Source of the DNA: a bacterium
Lineage (GTDB): Bacteria > CAIWAD01
Direction: 5' to 3'
Length of the DNA stretch: 37,461 nt
Assembly: GCA_030429345.1 (NCBI GenBank)
Contig: JAUIFJ010000032.1
Location: 1-37,461, forward strand
Below the pieces are notes generated by a model, which did not search any database, was not told where the DNA came from, and was given only the letters and a program-made list of their open reading frames with translations. Position 1 is the stretch's first letter. Each line of letters opens with the position of its first letter. Made by a program: the position numbers and the translations under genes. This document shows, one piece after another, positions 8,183 through 16,927 of the stretch.

Positions 8183-10065
8183 ATCGAATCGTATTGCTGG
8201 CCGTCCTGTGCTGGATGCAGGTCTGCCGGGCGGGCTGGTGGGAGTCCTGGCACACACTCCGGGAACTGGAGCAGGGCCTGTTGGCACTGGGGGAGACCCA
8301 TCTGTGCTGGGTGGATCGGGAGGGTCACCGGCAGGAACACGGCCTGCCGGCAGGGGCGCTTGCCTGCATGGTCGAGGAACCTGCCAGTGCCTGGATCCTG
8401 GATGGCGAAGGCGCCTGGAGACAGCTGCGGAATGGAACCTGGCAGGCGGTCTGGAGTGACGGTCGCCTGCCGCGCCAATGTGTTGCAGGTACGAATCCAC
8501 CCCGTGTAGTCGTATACAATGGACACAGTATCGCCGTCTACGGTCTAGCGGAACGGCCCTTCCTGCAGTGGGAACTCCCGGTTCCCGGTCTGGTTGTCGA
8601 TCAGCTGCGCCTGGATCCGGTCTCGGGAGGGATCTGGTTTCGTGCCGGCGCGAGCCTCTACCAGGTACGGGAGGGGAGCATCGAAGCCGAAACCGCACTT
8701 CCTTTTCCCGTAGCCGACTGGAGCGTATACCGCGGAAGGGTGCTGCTTCGGGATCAGGCGGACCATCTGCGGAATCCGGATGGCCGGATCCTTTTGCCCG
8801 ACAGGGAGCGTGTCCGGCAACTCTTCCGGGAAGCCGATGGAGTTCGTGTTCTATGTCGTTCGAACCGGGTATTCCATTTCGGGGAAGGAGAGCTGCGCGA
8901 GGAATCGCCGCTCGTTCCCTACCCGGGCGAGAGTCCGGACTGGGTCGGTTCCAGGCTGGCCGTTTTCAACGGGGCGCGAACCCGGCGCGTGCACCAGCGG
9001 AGCGCCCTTTCGAGCCCCCTTGCAAGAATGTATCACGGAGGAAAGCTGCTGCAGCGGTTGCCCTGGGGAAACGTGGACTGGATGCTGGAACGGAACGGCA
9101 CGCTGCGACGCGGCGCAGGCGGGGATGAGTTGGAACTGGGCCAATGGACCGCGGCGCGCAGTCTGCACCCTGCGGGACCGGGGCCGGTGCTGCTCTGCGA
9201 AGGAGGATTGCAGTCCTTTCTGTGGAGCGGGACGACAGGCGGCTGGATCGACGAAGGAGGCACCTGTGCCGCGGCGCTGGAAGACTGGCTTCTTGTGGGC
9301 AGCGCAGAGGGGCTGCGCGTCTACTGGACCAATGAGGAAGAGCCGCGCCTGGAGTACCGCGAGAACAGCGGGGCGATTACAGGCATCGAAGCCTCCGCGC
9401 GCTGGTGCGTGCTGCGAAGGGAGTCCTTCCTGGAATTGTGGGACCTGGAGCTTCCCTGGCAGCCGCGTCGCCTGGACCTCTTGCCGCTTGCCGCAGAGAA
9501 GCCCTTCACCGTGCTGGAGGACCGGCTTCTTGTGGGAGGCATCGGCTTGCTGCAGGCCTATACCTTGTCCAGCCAGGGAATCACGCCGGTCGCGGAGCCT
9601 TGTGTACGATTTCCCGCCAGCTCATGGGTCCGCCGTGGAGCGGATCGATTGCTGAGCCTGGACCATGAAGGCCGCTTGCGGCAACTTCGCCTGCGGGACA
9701 ACCTGCCGCGTCGCGTCGAGTGGGACCTCCGCCTGGAACTGGCCGGAAGGCTTAGTCTCAGGCAGGATGGACTCCAGGTGCTGGGTTCCGGCGGGGTGCT
9801 GGTTCAGGATCTTCCGCCCCTGCCGATGGAGACAGCCCCGGCGATTCAGCTGTTTCCTGCAAGAGCCCTCCGTTCACCCCAGGTACTTGCGCGCACATTC
9901 TCTGGCGAGCGTCTGAGGCTCTATGACCTGCTCGGCAGGCACCTGGGAGAGTGGGCTGCGGAAGGATTCCGCCCGGATGGACTGGCAAGGGGAAGATACC
10001 TGGCCGTCCGACTGGACAGCCAGGGGCAGGTTCTGTCCAGAGAGCCGATGCTGGTCCTGCCGTGA
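8179..10065 (+). CDS. Secreted beta-propeller-like protein with T9SS-like C-terminal tail
   Basis: A 628-aa exported protein of unknown function. The start was set at 8179 because GGAGGAAAGG precedes it and because the residues after it form a signal peptide (MNRIVLLAVLCWMQVCRA); upstream codons in this frame overlap comEC. The ATG shares ATGA with the comEC stop, indicating translational coupling. The body consists of many short strands with recurrent W/L-rich blades (for example LRVYWTNEE, FLELWDLELPW), like a degenerate beta-propeller; no named repeat is certain. The last ~55 residues (LRLYDLLGRHLGEW, then GLARGRYLAV and REPMLVLP) match the layout of FlgD-like/T9SS sorting domains. It may thus be delivered to the cell surface, next to a DNA-uptake protein. 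Confidence 0.8.
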   Translation: MNRIVLLAVLCWMQVCRAGWWESWHTLRELEQGLLALGETHLCWVDREGHRQEHGLPAGALACMVEEPASAWILDGEGAWRQLRNGTWQAVWSDGRLPRQCVAGTNPPRVVVYNGHSIAVYGLAERPFLQWELPVPGLVVDQLRLDPVSGGIWFRAGASLYQVREGSIEAETALPFPVADWSVYRGRVLLRDQADHLRNPDGRILLPDRERVRQLFREADGVRVLCRSNRVFHFGEGELREESPLVPYPGESPDWVGSRLAVFNGARTRRVHQRSALSSPLARMYHGGKLLQRLPWGNVDWMLERNGTLRRGAGGDELELGQWTAARSLHPAGPGPVLLCEGGLQSFLWSGTTGGWIDEGGTCAAALEDWLLVGSAEGLRVYWTNEEEPRLEYRENSGAITGIEASARWCVLRRESFLELWDLELPWQPRRLDLLPLAAEKPFTVLEDRLLVGGIGLLQAYTLSSQGITPVAEPCVRFPASSWVRRGADRLLSLDHEGRLRQLRLRDNLPRRVEWDLRLELAGRLSLRQDGLQVLGSGGVLVQDLPPLPMETAPAIQLFPARALRSPQVLARTFSGERLRLYDLLGRHLGEWAAEGFRPDGLARGRYLAVRLDSQGQVLSREPMLVLP

Positions 10066-10074
10066 GACGGCAAA

Positions 10075-10105
10075 AAGAGAAATCGCCGCGCACATGGCAC
10101 GGCGA
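10075..10105 (-). terminator. Terminator of trxA
   Basis: TCGCCG at 10083-10088 pairs with CGGCGA at 10100-10105; on the minus strand the stem is followed by ATTTCTCTTTTT. It lies 30 bp beyond the trxA stop, in the convergent gap with the T9SS-tail protein gene. Confidence 0.7.
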
Positions 10106-10134
10106 CTTCAAGCGAGGTGTGATTCGTTCAGGCC

Positions 10135-10497
10135 CTAGTTCTTCTGGGCTTCCACCTTGCGGCGGACTTCGTCCATGTCCAGAGCTTCGATCTTGCCGAT
10201 CAGGTCTTCCATGGCCTCTTCGGGCAGGGCGCCGGACTGGCGGAAGACCATGATGCCGTCGCGAAAGGCCATCACGGTCGGAATGGACTGGATCTGCAAC
10301 TGGGTCGCCAGCTCCGGATTGTTTTCCGTGTCCAGCTTGGCGAAGACATGGTCGCCGTGCTTCTCGGCGGCGGCCTCGAAAATCGGGGCGAACATGCGGC
10401 AGGGGCCGCACCAGGACGCCCAGCAATCCACCAGGACGACACCGTCCTGTGTCACTGTGGACTGGAAATTGGAGTTGTTCAGTTCTACGGTAGCCAT
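10135..10497 (-). CDS. trxA: Thioredoxin
   Basis: A 120-aa cytoplasmic thiol-disulfide oxidoreductase with the canonical WCGPC active site (Cys30, Cys33), preceded by VLVDCWAS and followed by the cis-Pro motif SIPTVMAF. It is about 10-12 residues longer than typical thioredoxin-1, the extra being a charged C-terminal helix (MDEVRRKVEAQKN). An extra Cys (Cys25) lies in the strand before the active site. A strong AAGGAGG ribosome site is 4-5 nt before the ATG. It is divergent from the TetR gene; a candidate promoter with an inverted repeat between its elements suggests repression, possibly by that TetR protein. A terminator follows. Confidence 0.95.
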   Translation of the reverse strand: MATVELNNSNFQSTVTQDGVVLVDCWASWCGPCRMFAPIFEAAAEKHGDHVFAKLDTENNPELATQLQIQSIPTVMAFRDGIMVFRQSGALPEEAMEDLIGKIEALDMDEVRRKVEAQKN

Positions 10498-10516
10498 GGG
10501 GCCTCCTTTTTTGGCT

Positions 10517-10546
10517 TAAATAACCATACGGTTATGAAATAGTCAA
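10517..10546 (-). promoter_or_regulatory. Candidate trxA promoter with overlapping inverted repeat
   Basis: On the minus strand TTGACT (10546-10541) and TATTTA (10522-10517) are 18 bp apart, just upstream of trxA. Between and over them lies an inverted repeat ATAACC-4 nt-GGTTAT at 10520-10535. A dyad in the -35/-10 spacer is a common repressor layout. The half-sites differ from those of the 29-bp palindrome nearer tetR. Confidence 0.5.
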
Positions 10547-10549
10547 GCC

Positions 10550-10577
10550 CAGTGGTGGTTTGTTCCACTGCTTTTTT
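10550..10577 (+). terminator. Terminator-like hairpin ahead of tetR
   Basis: CAGTGG (10550-10555) and CCACTG (10565-10570) flank a 9-nt loop, followed on the plus strand by C and six T (10572-10577). It could stop plus-strand read-through from the comEC unit before it reaches tetR, but it sits between divergent genes and may have no such role. Confidence 0.4.
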
Positions 10578-10583
10578 CAAGAT

Positions 10584-10612
10584 TGACCACCCGGTCATTG
10601 ACCGGGTGGTCA
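10584..10612. promoter_or_regulatory. 29-bp palindrome, likely TetR-family operator
   Basis: Two perfect 14-nt arms, TGACCACCCGGTCA and TGACCGGGTGGTCA, flank a single central T. Each arm is itself a dyad (TGACC-4 nt-GGTCA), so two operator-like sites are nested in a larger palindrome. It lies 56 bp before the chosen tetR start and just upstream of a possible promoter (TTGTGC 10616-10621, 17 bp, TCTACT 10639-10644). A further TGACCGG half-site is at 10643-10649. TetR-family proteins bind such dyads as dimers, often at their own promoter. Confidence 0.75.
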
Positions 10613-10668
10613 TTTTTGTGCAAGCCCCGAATTTTCAATCTACTGACCGGATACGGAGCACACATTCC

Positions 10669-11331
10669 GTGGAACTCAGCACGGCAACCATCGCCTACCG
10701 ACAGCTGGAAGCCTCCAAGCAAAGCGCCATTCTGCAGGCGGCAGAGGAAGAATTCAGTCGCAAGGGATTCCGGGCGGCCTCGATGAACAGCCTGGTGCAG
10801 CAGGCCGGCATCAGCAAAGGCAGTCTTTTCCAGTACTTCGGCAGCAAGGAGGCGCTCTTCCTGGGATTGGTCGAACTGGCCACAGGAAGGGTGCGGGATC
10901 TCCTTCGTGCTGTCCGGGACGAAAGCCGGCAGCAGCCTTTGCCGGATCGTCTGCGCGCCATTCTTTCCAGCGGAATCGCTTTTGTCCGGCAGCATCCGCG
11001 CCTGGCCCGCATCTATTTCCAGCTTCTGCAGGGCGCGGAATCTCCCGTGGAAAGGGAAGGTCTGGGACGGCTGGAGCGTCGCAGCCGCCGCTTCCTGCAG
11101 CGCATCCTGGAAGAAGCCCGCGAACAGGGCGAACTGGGACCGCATGTGGACTGCGAACTGGGCGCTTTCGTGCTCAACGCGGTCTTCGAGCGGGTTCTTC
11201 GCGGGGCCTTCATGGATCACCTGGACGAACTGACGGTCAAGAACGGCGCGCTGGATGCGCTTGTCGCACATCTCCTGTGCGGTCTTGGACATCCCGCGCC
11301 GGCACATGCCAGAGAGGAAGCTTCGCCATGA
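10669..11331 (+). CDS. TetR/AcrR-family transcriptional regulator heading the men operon
   Basis: A 220-aa one-component regulator. The N-terminal DNA-binding domain shows the family signature: ILQAAEEEFSRKGFRAASMNSL, then VQQAGISKGSLFQYFGSKEALF (about residues 21-64), helix-turn-helix included. The C-terminal helical domain, which would bind the ligand, is not assignable. I chose the GTG at 10669 (GGAG 11 nt upstream) because it gives the usual length and leaves the upstream palindrome outside the gene; the open frame extends back to 10552. Its stop overlaps the DAHP synthase start (ATGA), so it is the first gene of the menaquinone operon and probably represses it and itself. The inducer could be a pathway intermediate or quinone; that is inference. 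Confidence 0.9.
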   Translation: MELSTATIAYRQLEASKQSAILQAAEEEFSRKGFRAASMNSLVQQAGISKGSLFQYFGSKEALFLGLVELATGRVRDLLRAVRDESRQQPLPDRLRAILSSGIAFVRQHPRLARIYFQLLQGAESPVEREGLGRLERRSRRFLQRILEEAREQGELGPHVDCELGAFVLNAVFERVLRGAFMDHLDELTVKNGALDALVAHLLCGLGHPAPAHAREEASP

Positions 11332-12440
11332 ATCAAGGGAATCGCGGATCCACGTCCTCCGAACTGCTCGTACTACAATTCGCCAGGAACGTATCCCGGG
11401 AAGCGATCGCGGTTCTGGGAGAACGCAGCAGGGGACAGGGCCTGGACCTGAGGGTGCCCCCGGGTACAGGCATGGCCTTCGCGCGTCTGCCCTTTCCGGC
11501 CGCAGGGCTGCTCAAGGATCTGCAGGCCAATTCGTCCATCGCGAGAGCCTGGGTGCAGCAGGTTCCCTGGATCCTCGCCGGTCGCGACTGGCAGGAAGAG
11601 GACACATGCATCGAGGTGCGAGGTAGACGGATCGGCGGCGGAGGCCTGTCCCTGATCGCCGGCCCCTGCAGCGTTGAAAGCGCCACGCAGCTGTCCCACA
11701 TGGCCCATGTCGTCGGCGAGGCCGGCGCGGATTTCCTGCGCGCCGGCGCTTTCAAGCCGCGCAGCAACCCTTACGATTTCCAGGGCCTGCGGAAGAAGGG
11801 GCTGGAATACCTGCGTGAGACATCGCGCGAAAGCGGACTGCCGGTCATCACGGAAGTGATGAGCGTGGCGGACCTGGACGCCGTGGCGGAGCATTGTGAC
11901 GTGATCCAGGTCGGCGCGAGGCTCTGCCAGCATTTCGACCTGCTGCACGAACTGGGCCGCATCGGCAAGCCGGTGCTGCTGAAGCGCGGTTTCGGAAGCA
12001 CGCTGGACGAGCTGCTGCTGGCCGCGGAACACATCCTGTCGAGCGGCAATCCCCGCGTGATGCTCTGCGAACGGGGAATCCGCAGCTTCGAACACGCCGC
12101 GCGCTTCACCTTCGACCTGAACGCCATCCCGATCCTCAAATCCCTGACCCACCTGCCGGTCGTCGCCGACCCTTCCCACGCGACCGGGGATCGACGTTTC
12201 GTGCCCGCTGTCGCCCGCGGGGCCGTGGCCGCCGGCGCCGATGCCCTGATGGTGGAAGTCCACGCGGATCCCGAGGAGGCCTTCAGCGACGGCGCGCAGA
12301 GCCTGGAACCCGCTGCCTTCCGCGCCCTGGTGAACGACCTGGAGCTACTCCTTCCCGCTCTGGGGCGCCCGCCCTTGCGGGGAAAAAGGACGCCCGCCTC
12401 CCCGACGGCAGAGGACCTCTACGCGAGCCGCGGCCGGTGA
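11328..12440 (+). CDS. aroF: 3-deoxy-7-phosphoheptulonate (DAHP) synthase, AroAI-beta type
   Basis: A 370-aa enzyme joining phosphoenolpyruvate and erythrose 4-phosphate, the first step of the shikimate pathway. A divergent ~100-residue N-terminal segment (the place of the regulatory ferredoxin-like domain in Thermotoga-type enzymes) precedes the barrel: LIAGPCSVES, GAFKPRSNPYDFQG, KPVLLKRGF, ERGIRSFE and DPSHATGDR. Metal ligands match the family: Cys114, His284, Glu310, Asp321. The motif usually read as GARNMQNF is GARLCQHF here. The C-terminus has a ~20-residue basic extension. ATG at 11328 overlaps the TetR stop and has GAGAGGAAG upstream. Its place ahead of menF suggests a dedicated supply of chorismate for menaquinone. 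Confidence 0.93.
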   Translation: MNQGNRGSTSSELLVLQFARNVSREAIAVLGERSRGQGLDLRVPPGTGMAFARLPFPAAGLLKDLQANSSIARAWVQQVPWILAGRDWQEEDTCIEVRGRRIGGGGLSLIAGPCSVESATQLSHMAHVVGEAGADFLRAGAFKPRSNPYDFQGLRKKGLEYLRETSRESGLPVITEVMSVADLDAVAEHCDVIQVGARLCQHFDLLHELGRIGKPVLLKRGFGSTLDELLLAAEHILSSGNPRVMLCERGIRSFEHAARFTFDLNAIPILKSLTHLPVVADPSHATGDRRFVPAVARGAVAAGADALMVEVHADPEEAFSDGAQSLEPAAFRALVNDLELLLPALGRPPLRGKRTPASPTAEDLYASRGR

Positions 12441-13579
12441 AGGAAGCTGTCACACAAGGTGTGACGGTCCCCGTTGCGGATGGACTGGAAAGCCTGCGTC
12501 CCCATCTGCGCGCGCTGGGATTCCTGATGCTGTGTCCGGATGGAAGCTGGAGTGCCGGAATCGGCAGTCCGAACTGGACGAGCATCCCCGACCTGGCCCG
12601 ATTGCGGAATCAGGGCAGCCGTGCCTCCCTTCTCCTGGCCCCCTTTCCCGAAACGGATGCCGCTCCCCGGCGCGCCTTCCTGCTGCACTGTCCGAAGGTG
12701 CTGCAGGGCTCTCTGGTGGATATGTATACGGAGCTGCCCCGTCTTCCGCGCCTGCGGAAATCGCTGGACCTGGATCGCGACGAGTCCTGGAGAACAGGTG
12801 TTGCGGCCTGCATCCGGGCCATGCGGCGGGGGGATGCAAGCAAGGTCGTGCTGGGCCGGCAAAGAAGGCTCACGCTGGAGGCCGAACCCTGCCCGCTGAA
12901 TCTCGTGCTCCATCTGGCCGCGCGGCACCCCGGTAGTACGGTCTATTGCGTGCGTCTGGCCGACGGGAGCTTGCTGGCCGGCGCCAGCCCGGAAGTGCTG
13001 CTCGAAAGGCGGGGACTGCGGCTTCGCAGCGACAGCCTGGCAGGGACGCGCTCGCTGGACGGCGCGAAGTCGCGCGGGGAGCTGGAGCAGGAACTGCTCG
13101 CCAGCGACAAGGATCGCCGGGAACAGGCCATTGTCAGCGATTCCCTGCTGTGGCACTTCCGCAACGCGGGCTGCGTGTGCCCGGAAACCGAAGGGCCGAC
13201 TGTGAGACGGGCCGGGCAGTTGCTGCACCTGTACAGCCGTGTCCAGGGACAGCTGCCCGATGCGGAGCGCTTCTGGCGCCTGCTGGCCGATCTGCATCCC
13301 ACTCCGGCTCTCTGCGGAGATCCCCGCGCCGCCTCCCTGTCCTGGATTGCCCGGGTCGAAAAGCGGCCGCGGGGGCTTTTCGGCGGCATCGTCGGGCTGC
13401 TGGAAGCGGAACGCGCCCATGTGGCCGTCTGCATTCGAAGCATACGCGTACTGCATCGCAGCGTGATCCAGTTTGCCGGAGCAGGCATCCTGGCAGAATC
13501 CGACCCGATGGCCGAATGGCTGGAAACGGAAGCCAAGCTCCAGGGCCTTGCCCGTCTGTTTCCCCGGGAGAAAGGATGA
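12437..13579 (+). CDS. menF: Isochorismate synthase MenF
   Basis: A 380-aa enzyme converting chorismate to isochorismate, the entry to menaquinone synthesis. The chorismate-binding fold is clear: SKVVLGR (Lys136, the catalytic base in MenF/EntC), GASPEVLLE (Glu186, exactly 50 residues later, as between Lys190 and Glu240 of E. coli MenF), LAGTR, LHPTPALCG, FGGIVG and AGAGI. The usual EH in the segment after AGTR is EQ (DKDRREQAIV). Starts with GTG sharing GTGA with the upstream stop; no good ribosome site is seen, so it probably relies on coupled translation. Salicylate or anthranilate synthase members share the fold, but the menD neighbour settles the assignment. Confidence 0.94.
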   Translation: MKEAVTQGVTVPVADGLESLRPHLRALGFLMLCPDGSWSAGIGSPNWTSIPDLARLRNQGSRASLLLAPFPETDAAPRRAFLLHCPKVLQGSLVDMYTELPRLPRLRKSLDLDRDESWRTGVAACIRAMRRGDASKVVLGRQRRLTLEAEPCPLNLVLHLAARHPGSTVYCVRLADGSLLAGASPEVLLERRGLRLRSDSLAGTRSLDGAKSRGELEQELLASDKDRREQAIVSDSLLWHFRNAGCVCPETEGPTVRRAGQLLHLYSRVQGQLPDAERFWRLLADLHPTPALCGDPRAASLSWIARVEKRPRGLFGGIVGLLEAERAHVAVCIRSIRVLHRSVIQFAGAGILAESDPMAEWLETEAKLQGLARLFPREKG

Positions 13580-15348
13580 GCTCAAAAGGTCTTCATCTTT
13601 CGGAGAACGAGAACCTGTTGGCGACGCAGCTGCTGGCGGAAGAATTCTACCGGCTGGGCCTGCGGCATGTGATGCTTTGTCCGGGTAGTCGTTCGACTCC
13701 ACTGACCATCGCCTTCGCGCGCCAACCCGGCCTGGACTGCACGCTGTGTCACGACGAACGCGCCGCAGGCTTCCGGGCCCTGGGCATTGCAAAAGGGAGC
13801 GGACAGCCTGCGGCGGTCGTCTGCACCTCGGGCACCGCGCTGGCCAATCTCCTTCCCGCTGCTGTCGAGGCCTGCCAGGACCGTGTTCCCCTGCTTCTGC
13901 TAAGCGCTGACCGGCCTCCCGAGCTGCGGGCCAGCGGGGCCAACCAGACCATCGACCAGCCGCCGCTGCTGCAGTCTGTCACACGCTTTCGCCAGGACAT
14001 GCCCTGTCCGGGGCCGGAACTGGCCCTGCCCTGGTGGCTCAGCACCATCGACGAATGCTGGCGACGCTCCCTGGGGCCGGATCCCGGCCCGGCCTGGCTG
14101 AACCTGATGTTCCGCGCCCCGCTGGAACCGACACCCCGCCCTGTTGCCACCGGGCGCCTGGCGGGCCTGCAGCAGTGGCTGGAGGCGGAGGAGCCCTGGA
14201 CAGGCAGCCAGGTGAAGCAGGAGCCGCAGGAGCAGTTGCAGGTGGAAGACACATCTATCCGGCTGAATGGCTGGCAGCGTCCGCTGCTTCTCGCCGGCGA
14301 AATGAGCAGCGAGGCCGACCGTGCAGCGCTTCGCCTCTTGGCCCGCCGGACCGGCTGGCCGGTGTTGTGCGACATGTCTTCCGGGCTCGAGGGAGGCGCG
14401 GAGGGATCCTTCCTGCTGCACGGGGACTGGTTGCTGGAAGAGGACCCGACCACGGCCCTGCGGAAGGCGGATGGCGTGTTGCGCTTCGGTGGTCGCCTGC
14501 TGTCGAAGTCCCTGATCCGCTTCTTCGGGGAATCCGGGCACGAACGTATACATGTTGATCACCGCCCGCAGCGCTGGGACGAGACTCACAGCATGCTGCA
14601 GCGCGTCGAGGCCGCGCCACGCGTCTTCATTCGGCAGCTGCTGGATCGCTCGGAGAAGGAGCTGCATGTCGGCCCGGAGTGGGCCGCGGAGTGCGCGGAA
14701 CTGCTTCGGCAGGACCAGCGCTGTGATGCGCTGATCGGGGAAGAGCTTGCGCGGCACCCGGGCAGCGAAGCCGCCGTGTCCCGCACCCTGGCAGGTTCCG
14801 GCCAGCCGGCTCTCTTTGCCGGCAACAGCCTGCCGATCCGCCATCTGCAGCGTGTGCGTCCACGCGGGGAGCACTTCCCCCGTGTGTACAGCAACCGCGG
14901 GGCTAGCGGGATCGACGGACTGCTGGCCACCGCCGTCGGCGTGGCGCGCACCCTTCCCGTCGACCAGCCCTTCCCGCTGCTGATCGGGGACACCAGCCTG
15001 CTGCATGACCTGAATTCGCTGCAGCTCGCGGCGCGCTGCGGTCGCAGCCTGCGCATTGTCGTACTCAACAACGGGGGCGGCGCGATCTTCGATCGGCTGC
15101 CCGTGCGCGAACACGCGGAGTTCCAGGACTGGTTCCGCGCTCCCCTCGCCCTGGATGTGCTCGCCCTGGCCGGTGCCTTCGGCCTGCCGGCGATCCGCCT
15201 GGAACGTGCAGCGCAGCTGAAAGACTGGCTTCTGCGTGATCCAGGCAGGGCCAGCCTGGCCGAGTTCCGCGTGCCCTTTGCTGAAAGCGCGGAGATCGAG
15301 CAGAGGATCGGCGCCGAGCTGCGCAGACTTTGCGAGGACCAGCGGTGA
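13576..15348 (+). CDS. menD: SEPHCHC synthase MenD
   Basis: A 590-aa thiamine-diphosphate enzyme adding the succinyl semialdehyde unit from 2-oxoglutarate to isochorismate. Features: CPGSRSTPL near residue 35, the ThDP-activating Glu61 in HDERAAGFRALG, TSGTALANLLPAAVEA, LSADRPPELR, SNRGASGIDG, and the ThDP/metal site GDTSLLHDLNSL followed by VVLNNGGGAIF. Length is close to the usual ~560. The ATG at 13576 shares ATGA with the menF stop and has GGGAGAAAGG before it; the open frame extending upstream to 12946 lies antiphase within menF and is not used. Confidence 0.96.
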   Translation: MSSKGLHLSENENLLATQLLAEEFYRLGLRHVMLCPGSRSTPLTIAFARQPGLDCTLCHDERAAGFRALGIAKGSGQPAAVVCTSGTALANLLPAAVEACQDRVPLLLLSADRPPELRASGANQTIDQPPLLQSVTRFRQDMPCPGPELALPWWLSTIDECWRRSLGPDPGPAWLNLMFRAPLEPTPRPVATGRLAGLQQWLEAEEPWTGSQVKQEPQEQLQVEDTSIRLNGWQRPLLLAGEMSSEADRAALRLLARRTGWPVLCDMSSGLEGGAEGSFLLHGDWLLEEDPTTALRKADGVLRFGGRLLSKSLIRFFGESGHERIHVDHRPQRWDETHSMLQRVEAAPRVFIRQLLDRSEKELHVGPEWAAECAELLRQDQRCDALIGEELARHPGSEAAVSRTLAGSGQPALFAGNSLPIRHLQRVRPRGEHFPRVYSNRGASGIDGLLATAVGVARTLPVDQPFPLLIGDTSLLHDLNSLQLAARCGRSLRIVVLNNGGGAIFDRLPVREHAEFQDWFRAPLALDVLALAGAFGLPAIRLERAAQLKDWLLRDPGRASLAEFRVPFAESAEIEQRIGAELRRLCEDQR

Positions 15349-16109
15349 AGCTGCTCTGCCTGCATGGATTCATGGGGTCGCCTGAGGACTGGGCGCCCTG
15401 CCTGGAGGCCCTGGCGGAACCGGCCTTCACGCCGCCTCTTCCGGGACACGGCGGCGGACCTGTCGGCGACTCGCTGCCGACGGATGCGGCTCGCTTCCTG
15501 TCCGACTGGCTGGATCCCTGTGATGCAAAACCTTTGCTGGCCGGCTATTCGCTCGGAGGGCGCTTCGCCCTCGAGATGGCAATCGCCGAGCCGCAGGCCT
15601 TTTCAGGCCTCGTCCTGCTGGGCGCTTCTCCCGGCATAGCTGACGAAGAGCGTCGCATAGAACGCCGTGTGCTGGACCGGGAGCGGGCGCTGCGGCTGCG
15701 TGAGGATCCGACGGCCTTCCTGAAGGCCTGGTACCGCATGCCGCTCTTCGGCGACCTGGCAGCTTCCCCCGGGTTCGGGAACCTGCTGCGCCGCCGCCTG
15801 GAACACGACCCGGAAGAACTGGCCCACGCCCTGGAGATTTACAGTCCGGGGCGCGTGCCCTGTCGCACAAGCGCGCTGGCAGGTCTGCCCTTGCCCGTGC
15901 TGTACCTGTACGGAAGCCAGGATCCCGTCTACTCGGCCCTGGCGCCCGGCCTGCGGCGCGCCAGTCCGGACATGCGGGTGCAGGTCCTCGAGGGGGCGGG
16001 ACACGCCCTGCTCGAGCAGCAGCCCCTTGCCCTTGCCGGCCAGCTGAGGAACTTCATCAACAACCTGGAAAGGCGGCAGGCCGCCATCAATGCACAGAGG
16101 AGAGCATGA
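15345..16109 (+). CDS. menH: SHCHC synthase MenH (alpha/beta hydrolase)
   Basis: A 254-aa alpha/beta-hydrolase-fold lyase that removes pyruvate from the MenD product. It opens with [14 protein letters not shown], contains the nucleophile elbow GYSLGG (Ser69), Asp193 in GSQDPVY and His220 in GAGHALLEQ, i.e. the full triad, plus LPGHGG as in MenH proteins. GTG start shared with the menD stop (GTGA). Other small hydrolases look similar; its position between menD and menB makes MenH by far the best reading. Confidence 0.92.
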   Translation: MKLLCLHGFMGSPEDWAPCLEALAEPAFTPPLPGHGGGPVGDSLPTDAARFLSDWLDPCDAKPLLAGYSLGGRFALEMAIAEPQAFSGLVLLGASPGIADEERRIERRVLDRERALRLREDPTAFLKAWYRMPLFGDLAASPGFGNLLRRRLEHDPEELAHALEIYSPGRVPCRTSALAGLPLPVLYLYGSQDPVYSALAPGLRRASPDMRVQVLEGAGHALLEQQPLALAGQLRNFINNLERRQAAINAQRRA

Positions 16110-16927
16110 GCGAACACAAGTGGACATCCGCCGGCGAGTACAGCGACATTCTGTACGACAAGCTGCCCGGTGTGGCGAAGATCACCATCAACCGTCCGGA
16201 AGTGCGCAACGCCTTCCGTCCGCAGACCGTGATGCAGATGCGCGAGGCCCTCAACGACGCCCGCGAGGACACGAACATCGGCGTGGTGATCCTTTGCGGC
16301 CAGGGCGAGAAGGCCTTCTGCTCGGGGGGAGACCAGAAGATCCGCGGGGATGCCGGCTACAACGACGGCACCGGCACCCTGCGCCTGAACGTGCTCGACC
16401 TGCAGCGCGAGATCCGCAGCTGCCCCAAGCCGGTCGTCGCCATGGTGGCCGGCTACGCCATCGGCGGCGGCCATGTGCTGCACCTGGTGTGCGACCTGAC
16501 CATTGCCGCGGAGAACTCCCGTTTCGGACAGACCGGCCCCAAGGTCGGCTCCTTCGACGGCGGCTACGGCGCGAGCTACATGGCCCGCTGCATCGGGCAG
16601 AAGCGGGCGCGGGAGATCTGGTACCTCTGCCGGCAGTACGACGCTCAGCAGGCGTTGGCCTGGGGCCTGGTCAACGCGGTCGTGCCCTATGAGAAGCTGG
16701 AGCAGGAGACGCTCCAGTGGTGCAGCGAGATGCTGCGCAACTCGCCGACGGCCCTGCGCTGCCTGAAGGCGGCCTTCAATGCCGACTGCGACGGCCAGGC
16801 CGGTCTGCAGGAACTGGCCGGCTGTGCGACAATGCTCTTCTACATGTCCGAGGAAGGGCAGGAGGGGCGCAACGCCTTCAACGAGAAGCGCGCTCCGGAC
16901 TTCAGCCAGTTCACGCGCCATCCGTGA
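16106..16927 (+). CDS. menB: 1,4-Dihydroxy-2-naphthoyl-CoA synthase MenB
   Basis: A 273-aa crotonase-fold enzyme closing the second ring: O-succinylbenzoyl-CoA to DHNA-CoA. The sequence is highly typical: [48 protein letters not shown], and [20 protein letters not shown], the last being the E. coli-type (bicarbonate-dependent class) segment with Gly where other MenB enzymes have an acidic residue. It ends [11 protein letters not shown], as usual. ATG shared with the menH stop (ATGA) and a good AGAGGAGAG ribosome site. Confidence 0.97.
   Translation: MSEHKWTSAGEYSDILYDKLPGVAKITINRPEVRNAFRPQTVMQMREALNDAREDTNIGVVILCGQGEKAFCSGGDQKIRGDAGYNDGTGTLRLNVLDLQREIRSCPKPVVAMVAGYAIGGGHVLHLVCDLTIAAENSRFGQTGPKVGSFDGGYGASYMARCIGQKRAREIWYLCRQYDAQQALAWGLVNAVVPYEKLEQETLQWCSEMLRNSPTALRCLKAAFNADCDGQAGLQELAGCATMLFYMSEEGQEGRNAFNEKRAPDFSQFTRHP

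Noticed and set aside
10059-10072. TGCCGT-GAG-ACGGCA hairpin over the stop of the propeller-like gene, followed by AAAAAG
   Set aside because: The downstream run is A, not T, on the plus strand, so it is not a terminator for that gene; on the minus strand the T-run precedes rather than follows the stem.
10552-10668. N-terminal extension of the TetR protein back to 10552
   Set aside because: It would place the 29-bp palindrome and the probable promoter inside the gene, and the first ~39 residues do not resemble TetR proteins; GTG 10669 gives normal length.
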